From the IMG/VR virus record IMGVR_UViG_3300008261_000125, positions 1-64,000 of that record: a DNA stretch of 64,000 nucleotides; one strand, written 5' to 3'. The stretch comes from a virus. The notes beneath the pieces were generated by a model. That model was not told the origin of the DNA and made no database searches. It worked only from the letters and a program-made list of their open reading frames with translations. Shown here piece by piece: positions 53,450 to 63,100 of the stretch. Position numbers and translations under genes: made by a program. Positions within the stretch are counted from its first letter, which is position 1; each line of letters starts with the position of its first letter.

Positions 53450-56400
53450 TTAATAGCGTTGTACTGTGTATCCTAATTTTTGTAATCTATCAATCTCATC
53501 TTCATCAATATCTGCTTCATAATACTCATCATCTTCATCTGAGGAACCTCCCATAGCATAACCACCATATCTCATTGCTGGTTGCATTTGTTCTTGCTCA
53601 GGTTGTTGTTGTTCAGACATTTGTAATTGGTTAATTACAGTATCAATTATTTCAGAAGCTTGTTCTTCAGGTAAACCCATTTCAACAAGTTGTTCTAAAA
53701 TCTGTTCTGATTCAGCACCTTGTTGTAACATTTGTGCAACACCTTGCATGATTTGTTGTTCTCTACCATCTTGTTGTTGCATACCTCCATCTTGCATAAA
53801 GCCACCATAAGCTGCTACAGATTGTCCATGAAATTGTACAGGTGTATGATCCCGTGATCTTAACCTACCTGAATTAATTTCAGTATCACCTTGACTTATT
53901 GCATTTTCTGGAGTTTTTATTTTTGCATTATCTGCTACTGTAGATGCTTTAAGATTTCTTTTATTAGGTGCTACCTCTGATATTTGTTCTAAACCACTTG
54001 AAATCATATCTGCTCCGGTAATTTCCCAATTAGCCATAGCCTCTTGGTTAAATTTAGGTTTACTCTTTTCAGTTATTTCAACTTGTTTTTCATCTCTACC
54101 CATACCTTTCATTTCAATATTTTTATGTTGTAACCCAACTGATTCGGGTGTAGAGTATGCTGGTTGAGAAGCACCTTGATAAGATATATTTGAAGGTGCT
54201 GCACCTGGAGCATTACCAGATGGTTGAAAAGGAGAACCTTGATTAGAAAATAAAATAGGATTAGAAGATACTCCTAAATTACCAGTTGAAGATTGAACAC
54301 CAACTTGAGCTTTTGCTAATCCTCCATATTCTTTTTGTCTAGCTCTATTTTTAAATTTTTTAAGTATTTCTGCATCTAATGGATTTTTACTATCTAATAC
54401 CATTAATGTATCTGATGTAGGGAAAACTTTTGCTATATCATCATAAGAAGCTTCTGCTACATTAACACATCCATAAGAAGTACATCTCATGTTAGGATTT
54501 TGAGAGTTTAATTTTTTCATCCTTTCTACAAATACAGGATCTTTAGGATTAAATGCATTATCTGAATAGACTCTATGAAAACCTAAATCATTAGCAGCAG
54601 GAGCAGGTTGACCATAAGCAGATATAGGATTCATATCTCTTGTTTTTCCTTTATAAGCTTTTTTAATATAATTATAATATGAACCTGGTTTACCTAGACT
54701 TCCATCATCTTCCTCAAGAACCATTGTTTTTAAATCAGGGTGTGTTAAAGCAGGTTTTCCTAAAGTATAATAACCAACTGGAGTAGCTCTTAATGATGGG
54801 TTATTTGCTAATTGTATTAAATTATAAGGATTATAATTAGATTCAACATTTGAACCAGTTAATACAGGAAATGAACCTGCTTGTCCTTTGTCTCCAATAT
54901 AATAAGCTTGATTAGTTCTTTTATCAACTACTACTCCAGATTGAGGGGCTTTTCTTTTATCTACTTTATTTTGAGTTAATTTTTTAGCAGATGGACCAAA
55001 AGGATTTTGATAAATATGGTTTAAGTTATTAGTTACTGCAGGCATTGGAGAACTGCTTTTAACATTTGATTTTTCTGGTAATGTTCTTGGAGCAGGAACT
55101 GCTTTAACAGGAGTCTTTACTCCTTTTGTAGGTTTAGTTTCTGATTTAACTTTACTTACATTTTCTTTATTTACAACTTTTGGTTTATTATCAGATGTAT
55201 TTCTATAAGAAATTTTAGTAGGATTAGCAACATCATTCAATATATTTGCTAAATTAACTTCTGGTTCTTCTTGTTGCATTTGAAGTACTTTTGCTTGAAT
55301 AGCATTCATAATCTCAGGGTGATATGCTTCATCATTATTTTCATATGCTTCATCATTATTTTCAAAAGCATTACCATGATTAAATGGGTTCATCATCATC
55401 TCAACAGTCTGACCTTGAGGTCCTATTCTTGATGATTTAAATCCTCCATCTTGGTAGAATCCACCATATCTTTGTATTCTTGGGCCAGATTGAGGAATCA
55501 TTGCTTCTTTTTGGAAATTATAATTTGTTTCTACATTATTTACTGGATTAGCAGGGTTATTCTGATAAGCATTTATTTCATCCATTACTTGATCTTCATC
55601 AATATCTTTATATCCAAAATTATAATGACCTTGAACTGGTATATTATTTTGAACTGGTGGAGTGTATTGAGAATAAGAAGGATTTAACATATCATTTGCA
55701 TACTGTTCAAAATCCATATCTTTATAATTCTCTCTTTGTCTAGGTAAAGATTGTAATTTATTTTTTAATTCAGCTGCTCTTCTTTCTGGCATATCTTCTA
55801 CAGTATGCACTGCAGGGAATCCTTCAGTAAATCCTCTTGGTTGTACTTGTATAGGATCACCTTTATATTCACTATATGGAGTTTGATCTTTATAACCAAA
55901 TTTCATTTTAGTTTTACTCCATGGTCCAAAATGTCTATGACTAAACTCTCTAAGATTACTACTAGGGTTGTTAGCTAATTTCTTTAAAGCTTCTACATCA
56001 CTAGAAGAAATTGAATGTTTATATCCATAGTTCATTGGAAAATACCTCATACCATATCCTTGGTTATAGTAATGAGCTGGATAACCATATTGTTGAGGAG
56101 CATAGCCATAAGGATAATAATCTCTTTTTGGTTGTTTTTGTGACTCTTGATATTGAGATATTATTTGATCTAATAACTTTTCTCTTTCTGCTGCTTTTTT
56201 ATTAACCTCAGTTTCTTTAGTATCTTTTGTTTCAATACCTTCTTGTGCTTTAACTTCTTTAACTTTAGTTTTATCTTTAGTACCCATGGTGTTAAATACA
56301 TCCATAGTTGAACTACCTAAGTTAGCAGCTGCTTGACTTAATCCTGCTTGACCTTGATTAATGTTTTGTTGTAACATTTGTTGGTAAGCTTGATTTTGAG

Positions 56401-57745
56401 GATTAAGTTGTGGACCACCCATTTGCTTGTATTGTTCAAGCATGCTGTTTCCTTCTTCCTCTACTAATGAATTATGTAAATTAGTTTTAATAGCATTATC
56501 AAATTCTTCTCTTCTTTTACCTGGATAGTCTGTAGCATTACCTCCTTGCATTACTGTATCTCCACCTTTAGAGAATAGTTTCTTTTTAGCTTTCTTTAGG
56601 TTGTTTATTAAGCTGTAGAAGGATCCACCTTTCTCAAACTCATTACCACCTTCTTGAAATACAGGATACTCATCCATATTAGATTGGTCTAACATTCCAC
56701 CATATTCAGTATTAGGAAATGCACCATAGTTCATAGGAGAAGCAACATCACCTCCATCATCCATATATCCACCACAATTCATACATGGCATTTCATTAGC
56801 ACCATTAGGTAAACCTCCACCATAAGCAAAACCAGTAGAACCAGCCATTGTAATAGGATTATCTGTTGCTGAACCAATTGGTGTATTAATTCTTGTTTGT
56901 TTTAATGTACCTTCAGCACCAGGAGCACCTTGTATAAAATTAGCTACATAGTCTCCTTTATCAGTATATGATTTAGCAGGATCAATTTCTTGCCCTGTCT
57001 TTTTATCAAAGTATCTTCTTGTAGGATTTGCATAACCAGAATTAACATCAGGATACATATATGAATCATAATTTTGACTTTGATTACCTGGAGATGAAAA
57101 CCATTTTCTATCTATTTTATCTTGATCTTTTAAAGGAGTTGGTTGAGGTTTAGAAATAGAAGTTGCAGGAGTTGTTTGAGCTGTTTCAGTATAAACTGGT
57201 TTATAATATTGTTCAAAATCTTTAGCAGCATCTTTAGATATATGACCAGCTTCAACTAATGATTGAGGACTAACTCCAGATTGTAATCTACTTATCATTG
57301 ATTGCTTCCAATCACCACTTGTACCAGAACCACTTCCAGGACTACTAATAGCTTTATCAGCTTTCTTATCATAGAATGTTTTACTTCCTACAGAACCTAA
57401 CATATTATATCCTGGTTCTACAGTAGATACTTTAGTAGCACCTCTAGGTTCTTCTTTTAATACAGGAGGATTTGGATTATTCATCCCTCCTGGTTCAAAA
57501 TACCCACCATAAGCAAAATTACCAAATGGTATATTTAAATTACCATATGTAGGATCTCCAAAACTGAAGAACTCATCAGCAGTAGGTTGTCCATTGTGAG
57601 GAGCACCACTTAGTGATCCACCATGTTTCATTTGCTTATAACTTTCCCAATCTTCTTTAGTTGGAAACTCTTTATAAAAAGCAGCTTTGCCTTCTGGGGT
57701 ATTTGGAAACCCTGCTTCTGCTAAAATTTCATCTATCTTGCTCAT
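53450..57745 (-). CDS. large virion protein with L,D-transpeptidase (YkuD-like) domain and GG repeats
   Basis: A 1431-aa protein from ATG 57745 (an in-frame TTG lies at 57751). It is low-complexity and Pro/Gln/Asn-rich, with repeated YGG and DGG or EGG elements (FAYGGYFEPGG, QRYGGFYQDGG, AAYGGFMQDGG). Residues about 915-1125 hold a YkuD-like domain: PQSGVVVDKRTNQAY, LRATPVGYYTL, GFHRVYSD and CTSYGCVNV, with catalytic His and Cys. YkuD enzymes make or cleave 3-3 peptidoglycan links. The gene contains a 21-bp tandem repeat at 55322-55363. A tail position is likely; cell-wall processing at entry is inferred. Confidence 0.75.
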   Translation of the reverse strand: MSKIDEILAEAGFPNTPEGKAAFYKEFPTKEDWESYKQMKHGGSLSGAPHNGQPTADEFFSFGDPTYGNLNIPFGNFAYGGYFEPGGMNNPNPPVLKEEPRGATKVSTVEPGYNMLGSVGSKTFYDKKADKAISSPGSGSGTSGDWKQSMISRLQSGVSPQSLVEAGHISKDAAKDFEQYYKPVYTETAQTTPATSISKPQPTPLKDQDKIDRKWFSSPGNQSQNYDSYMYPDVNSGYANPTRRYFDKKTGQEIDPAKSYTDKGDYVANFIQGAPGAEGTLKQTRINTPIGSATDNPITMAGSTGFAYGGGLPNGANEMPCMNCGGYMDDGGDVASPMNYGAFPNTEYGGMLDQSNMDEYPVFQEGGNEFEKGGSFYSLINNLKKAKKKLFSKGGDTVMQGGNATDYPGKRREEFDNAIKTNLHNSLVEEEGNSMLEQYKQMGGPQLNPQNQAYQQMLQQNINQGQAGLSQAAANLGSSTMDVFNTMGTKDKTKVKEVKAQEGIETKDTKETEVNKKAAEREKLLDQIISQYQESQKQPKRDYYPYGYAPQQYGYPAHYYNQGYGMRYFPMNYGYKHSISSSDVEALKKLANNPSSNLREFSHRHFGPWSKTKMKFGYKDQTPYSEYKGDPIQVQPRGFTEGFPAVHTVEDMPERRAAELKNKLQSLPRQRENYKDMDFEQYANDMLNPSYSQYTPPVQNNIPVQGHYNFGYKDIDEDQVMDEINAYQNNPANPVNNVETNYNFQKEAMIPQSGPRIQRYGGFYQDGGFKSSRIGPQGQTVEMMMNPFNHGNAFENNDEAYENNDEAYHPEIMNAIQAKVLQMQQEEPEVNLANILNDVANPTKISYRNTSDNKPKVVNKENVSKVKSETKPTKGVKTPVKAVPAPRTLPEKSNVKSSSPMPAVTNNLNHIYQNPFGPSAKKLTQNKVDKRKAPQSGVVVDKRTNQAYYIGDKGQAGSFPVLTGSNVESNYNPYNLIQLANNPSLRATPVGYYTLGKPALTHPDLKTMVLEEDDGSLGKPGSYYNYIKKAYKGKTRDMNPISAYGQPAPAANDLGFHRVYSDNAFNPKDPVFVERMKKLNSQNPNMRCTSYGCVNVAEASYDDIAKVFPTSDTLMVLDSKNPLDAEILKKFKNRARQKEYGGLAKAQVGVQSSTGNLGVSSNPILFSNQGSPFQPSGNAPGAAPSNISYQGASQPAYSTPESVGLQHKNIEMKGMGRDEKQVEITEKSKPKFNQEAMANWEITGADMISSGLEQISEVAPNKRNLKASTVADNAKIKTPENAISQGDTEINSGRLRSRDHTPVQFHGQSVAAYGGFMQDGGMQQQDGREQQIMQGVAQMLQQGAESEQILEQLVEMGLPEEQASEIIDTVINQLQMSEQQQPEQEQMQPAMRYGGYAMGGSSDEDDEYYEADIDEDEIDRLQKLGYTVQRY
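54912..54946 (-). repeat. 35-nt direct repeat, copy 1 (YkuD-like domains)
   Basis: This stretch is identical to 58502-58536, 3.6 kb away. Both copies encode the start of a YkuD-like domain (PQSGVVVDKRTN). Identity at DNA level, including synonymous positions, points to recent duplication or gene conversion. Confidence 0.85.
55322..55363 (-). repeat. 21-bp tandem repeat, two units
   Basis: Two exact 21-bp units (55322-55342 and 55343-55363) encode a repeated ENNDEAY heptad in the disordered part of the 1431-aa protein. Probably slipped-strand expansion. Confidence 0.85.
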
Positions 57746-57748
57746 ATA

Positions 57749-57780
57749 CAAATATATTGAATTTATTAAATATCATCAAG
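57749..57780 (-). promoter_or_regulatory. possible Bacteroides-type promoter before the 1431-aa gene
   Basis: On the minus strand CTTG (57780-57777), 20 bases, then TATATTTG (57756-57749) nearly fits the TTTG-N20-TAnnTTTG consensus. The -7 box ends three bases before the ATG, so a transcript would be almost leaderless or begin within the gene. This makes it uncertain. Confidence 0.35.
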
Positions 57781-60189
57781 CCAATTAGTAGATTCCCCAC
57801 CATCTTGGTACTTTAAATTTGGTTTATATCTTCTTTTACCAGAAGGTCCATAAATAGTTTCATTTCTTAACATAATATCATTTATGCTAGTTTGAATATT
57901 TTTAGATGTAAATCTTTTTAAACCTTTTTGACCACCTTTTTTAAACTCATCTTCATACTCATCCAACCATTCTCCACCTTCTTCTTTCTTCATTCTTTTT
58001 TTAGCTTGATTTAAGAGTTTTAAATCTTTAGGTCTTTTACTATCAATTACCATAAGTGTATCAGGATTAGGAAACATCTTATTTATTTTATCATAAGAAT
58101 TATCTCCAACATTTACACAACCATAAGAACCACATCTTAATTTAGGATCTGCTTGTCTTAATAATTCTAATCTTTTATTATACTCAACATCATCAGCATT
58201 ATAAGCATCATCTGCATAAAGTCTGTGAAAAGCTAAATTAGCAGCACTAGGAGCTGCTTGCCCATATGCAGGAATTGGATTTAAATATCTAATTTTAGAT
58301 TTATAATTAACATCTTCATCATCACCTTTAACAGGAGTTAATTGTTTTTCTAAATTATAATAACCTACTGGAGTACCTCTTAATTTACGGTTTTGTGCTA
58401 GTTGCTCTACAGTATATGGGTTTACATTTAAATCAGGGTTAGCACCTGTCATTACATTAAAAGAAAGTGTTTTACCATTATCTCCTACTGCATAAGCAAT
58501 GTTAGTTCTTTTATCAACTACTACTCCAGATTGAGGTATCTTTCTATTGTCTTTATAAACTATAGGATATTTTTCTCCTGAAGCTAATCTGTTATCATAA
58601 TATTCAGGATGATAACCACCTCCTACTTGATACTCATCTAACCATCCTCCATTTTTAAAAGTTTTTGATAAACTTAAACCCTGATAATCTGGAGAAATAT
58701 TTGCCCCTATAGATATATCATTATTTAATTGATAATTTGCACCCACATATGGATTTATAATACCTGTTTGTTCAAATGTTTTAATAGGTATATAATTTCC
58801 AATATTACCTGTTAGTTTTCCTTTACCAAAAGATAATCCTAAATCTTTATATGATTCTCCTAACCAGTTCATATTTTCATTCCATCCTTCTAATAATTTA
58901 TTTTCTGAAAGGTTAAATTTTGGAATAATATCTATTTGTCTTGGTTTATTATGTATATTATTTATACCTCCTTTTTGCATATGAGTATGAGTCTTAGTGT
59001 TCTGTCCACCAAAAGGATAATGACCTGTTATGTTAGGTAGAGAAGGATCTCCACCATAAGCTACTGTATTTAAGTCTTTAGTTTGATTATTTTTAGCTAA
59101 AGTATTAAGCATATCAATAATGGTATCATCATCATAATAAAATCTAAGATCAGAAATAGGTAGTTTAATAGATTTATTATCAAGTATAGATTTATTTACT
59201 TTTTGACCAGGCTTTAAATTAAGAGTTCTTCTAATATCCATTATTCTAGGATACATACCATCTTTATCTAAATATTTTTTTTGTTTTTCAAACTCGCTAT
59301 AAATACCAGGATATTTTTGTTTTGCTTTATCAAAAGAATCATAGACTTTATTATAATTATCATCAAAATTATAATCTCCATACATCTCTACAAATTTTTT
59401 ATCAGAATTTTGTTTCTTATCTAAATAGTTGCTCAATATAACATCCTCCATAGTTTTTTGCAAAGGGCCTGCACCATGTGTTTGTTCATGAGTAATTACT
59501 CCTGGATTATTAAAAGTATTAACCATTGATACATGGTAATTAGGTATATAAACACCAAGTTCTCCAGGATCACCTGAAAAATAAGGATTACTTGAAGAAA
59601 TATTACTAGGTGTTTTCCATCCTTGTAAAGAGTTATTATATTCTATATCATTTTGACTAACATCAGCTTTTTTTACTAACTCTCTACTAAACATTGGTAA
59701 AGCATTAAGTTTGTTTATAACTTCTTTTGTTAAAATTTTTGGATTTATATCATTAGTAAGAATATTTGACTTTAAGTTTTTACTTAATCTTTTTTGTGTT
59801 TCTGGATGCTGCAACCAATTGACTAAAAAAGGATCTACATCAGGTGCCATCTTATATGTACTTTGTACATCATCTGTATTATTCCACCAGTCACTTATAG
59901 GATTACCTTTTTGCTTACCTTTCTGAGCCATAGGTATTTCAGTAACATACTGTCCTGGAAACTGATAGTCCATACCAGGATACATCATCTGACCATAACC
60001 TAAGTCATCTTCTCCATATACAGGGTAATTTACACCCTGCATTGTTATATCATTAGAAGGAATTTTAGTTACTTGTCCAGGGTATTTCCACTGACCTAAG
60101 TTAGTATATTGTACATCATCCTTATATGGATCTGTTTTACCTTTTGGTTTAACTATGTACTCATTTCTAGGTATCTTATTCTGTTTCAT
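57766..60189 (-). CDS. virion protein with zincin-like motif, L,D-transpeptidase (YkuD-like) domain and GG motifs
   Basis: An 807-aa protein. VITHEQTHGAGP near residue 230 is an HExxH-type zincin motif. Residues about 543-720 form a YkuD-like domain: PQSGVVVDKRTNIAY, LRGTPVGYYNL, AFHRLYADDA and CGSYGCVNV, with the catalytic His and Cys. It is clearly paralogous to the domain in the next gene (53450-57745). Between and after lie GG elements with a shared WLDEY word (KNGGWLDEYQVGGGY, EEGGEWLDEY) and a WLDDI end. It appears to be a tail or virion protein acting on peptidoglycan. Its ATG overlaps the stop of the upstream gene. Confidence 0.75.
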   Translation of the reverse strand: MKQNKIPRNEYIVKPKGKTDPYKDDVQYTNLGQWKYPGQVTKIPSNDITMQGVNYPVYGEDDLGYGQMMYPGMDYQFPGQYVTEIPMAQKGKQKGNPISDWWNNTDDVQSTYKMAPDVDPFLVNWLQHPETQKRLSKNLKSNILTNDINPKILTKEVINKLNALPMFSRELVKKADVSQNDIEYNNSLQGWKTPSNISSSNPYFSGDPGELGVYIPNYHVSMVNTFNNPGVITHEQTHGAGPLQKTMEDVILSNYLDKKQNSDKKFVEMYGDYNFDDNYNKVYDSFDKAKQKYPGIYSEFEKQKKYLDKDGMYPRIMDIRRTLNLKPGQKVNKSILDNKSIKLPISDLRFYYDDDTIIDMLNTLAKNNQTKDLNTVAYGGDPSLPNITGHYPFGGQNTKTHTHMQKGGINNIHNKPRQIDIIPKFNLSENKLLEGWNENMNWLGESYKDLGLSFGKGKLTGNIGNYIPIKTFEQTGIINPYVGANYQLNNDISIGANISPDYQGLSLSKTFKNGGWLDEYQVGGGYHPEYYDNRLASGEKYPIVYKDNRKIPQSGVVVDKRTNIAYAVGDNGKTLSFNVMTGANPDLNVNPYTVEQLAQNRKLRGTPVGYYNLEKQLTPVKGDDEDVNYKSKIRYLNPIPAYGQAAPSAANLAFHRLYADDAYNADDVEYNKRLELLRQADPKLRCGSYGCVNVGDNSYDKINKMFPNPDTLMVIDSKRPKDLKLLNQAKKRMKKEEGGEWLDEYEDEFKKGGQKGLKRFTSKNIQTSINDIMLRNETIYGPSGKRRYKPNLKYQDGGESTNWLDDI
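58502..58536 (-). repeat. 35-nt direct repeat, copy 2 (YkuD-like domains)
   Basis: Identical to 54912-54946; encodes the same PQSGVVVDKRTN segment in the 807-aa protein. See copy 1. Confidence 0.85.
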
Positions 60190-63100
60190 TATCTTGGAGA
60201 ATTAAGGTTCTTAGTATTAGCTATCATTACCAACATTTTGTAATTCATAGATTGGTTTAACACAACTGCTTTTCTTAATAAAACAGAAGTAGTATAATGT
60301 CTGAATTTTTTTCTTTGAAATGGAGCTTTGTTATAATCTAGATTAAAAGTATTTAATACTCTATGGTATCCATTAGCACCTGTGTTCCAAATAGGTCTTT
60401 GAGCAAATCCAGGAATAGTTGGGTTATAATATTCCCCTCTATCTTTAGTAGTATCCCAGAATTGATTGAATCTATATTTGTTTTCTTCCTTAGAGAATAG
60501 AACATTTATGTTAGTTGGATTGATGATTGGATACTGAAGTATTGCAGTTGGATTCTGTTTAGGATTAAGAACTAACTTCAATAATCCTGAAGTTTGTTCA
60601 GTATTATATATAATAGCTTCATTAAAATTATAATCCAATACATGGAATCTATCATAACAGTTTGGTGCATATTTGTATGCTTCCATAATATATTCAATAC
60701 TTCTTAAAGATGTAACATCTTGAGCAGTATTAACCATAAACTCTACTTCAAATGGTTGATCAATATTGTAATAGTTACAATATAAATCACATCTTTGATT
60801 ATGAATCCATATACCTCTAAGATCATTAGGGTTAGTAGTCATGAAAGTATTTTTACCAGGAAGTGTTAATGATGGATGCCAATCATGGTACCCAATCCAA
60901 CCATCAGTTTTAGGATCATAACTTATAGTCCATGATGCATCATCAAAGTATAATTGCCATAAAGTATCTACAGGATCACCTAGTTTAAATAGTAATTGTG
61001 TAGAAAGTACTTTGAATACATTTGAACTACCAGTGTATTGTATTAAGTTTTTAAACTCAGGTTTGAGTTTGTAATCCTTCTTACTAAAGTATAATATACC
61101 ATCTTGATTATTATACATAGATTGACAACCAATACCAATAACAGGGTTATCAATAAGTTCAAAATCAGGAAAGTCTTTTGTTAATACATAAGGTAAGTAT
61201 TGAGCAAACCACCATTTCATATTCATGTTGGATACCTCTTTAATACCACCTTGTAAAGAGAATACTTTACCTTGGTTTTGACTAATCCAATACAATCCTG
61301 CTGGAGTATTTATTACACTTAATCTATTTTGACAAGATGCATACTCATGAGAACTATCTACATTAATAAGTGCTTGCATTGGTTGAGAGAATAATCCTCC
61401 ATCACCAATAGTAAGTTTAGTTCCTAAACCTGTTTCTAATTGATCTGTTCCTTGAAACTGAACTGGACTAGCAGCATCAAAGAATATCATAGCACCACTT
61501 TTATTTACTGGTTTAATACATGTTACTACATTGTCAAAATCATTATAGTTACTCGGTAGGAAGACCAACCATCCATCCTTTAAACTTTCATATTGAGCAG
61601 GTAAAGAATAAACAGCTCTTGTTGGTTTATATACATAACATGTTTCAGCAATATATGGATCATAACTAATAGGTTGACTACTAGCCCATGATACATAATT
61701 AGAAAACATTTTAGATATACTTAATGAAAAATCATATTTATAATAGTTACCTGATTTAATAATACTAGTTTTAAATAAATCTTTAGTATCACTTCCTTCA
61801 TATGGATCATAAAACTTTTGTTCTTCTAAAGCACCATAATCTCTATAGGCAGTATTAATTTCACTTTCAACAAAGAAATCTCTTACACCAGATTTAAATA
61901 AATAAAACCATCCTTTTACATCAAACCTAAACGAGTTAGGTGAAAAACCTGAAATTGCAGCATTAAAACCTTCACCATCTAGTACATAATAACTACTAGG
62001 AACAATTGAAGGTTCACTTTGTCCAAAAGTAGCTAATTGTGAAAAAAAACTACTAGTAAAATCACTTGTTTGAAACTGATTAAAGTTAGCCCAATACTTA
62101 GGATAAGGTATCATTACATGCTGCGTGTAATCTAACTGAGCACCATCTGGTTGACCCTCTAACCAATCATAAAAGTATAAGAAAGTATTTTTTTCTGTAT
62201 ATCTGTTTACATAAGTATCACCACCAAATAGTGTAGTTGTAGAAGATCCTGTACTATAACAAGGACTTACAGGTACTTGAACTATATTATTTAATTGACT
62301 ATACTGATTTTTAATTCTAACTTTTAAAGCACCATAATGAGAAGCACATCTGGTTTCAAAAATTTTATTAACCATGTCTTCTACTTTTGTAATATTACTA
62401 GGTTTTATAATACCAGATCTAGAATTATCTCCTGTTGGTACTGGTAGTTTATTAGTTGATATTGTTTCAAATGTAACAGTTCTTTGTCTATATAGATTGT
62501 TTATTTGTAAATTAGGATTTAATGATACTATTTCAGGATTAATATAAAATGCATTATCAATTTCACTTCTAAATGTATTAGCTTTATTTACATTGTCAAA
62601 TTCATTATAAAACCCATGAGAATGGTATCTTAATGCAAAGTCTCTATATCTAATAATTGCTCTAATTAATCTTATAATAGAATCAGTTCCTTCAGAAAAA
62701 TAGTTTAAAAACATTGGTATTTTGTATATTATTCCTGCTCCTCCTAAACCATCTAAATAACCATCAGTTTTATTAACTTCTAAATCTGGTATTGAAGCTG
62801 CTAAAACACCTGAAGCCGACATTGCAGCAGAATAATAAGCTATATTTTTTTGAGTAGCATTTGGAACTAATGGTACTAATGCACCAATTGTATTTGAAGC
62901 TAAGGCTTCATCAGCTAATATTGTTCCTACTAATCCTAAATTTACTCCAGTAACTGGGGGGTTTACTAATAAATAACTTGGTGATAATAACCCACTAGAT
63001 GTACCAGCTGCTAATACATCATTATAATGACCAGATGTAGAAAGAGTGGTGCTAAATTTTTTACTACTTTGTCCTTGAGCTGCTTGAGCTGCTATTACTA

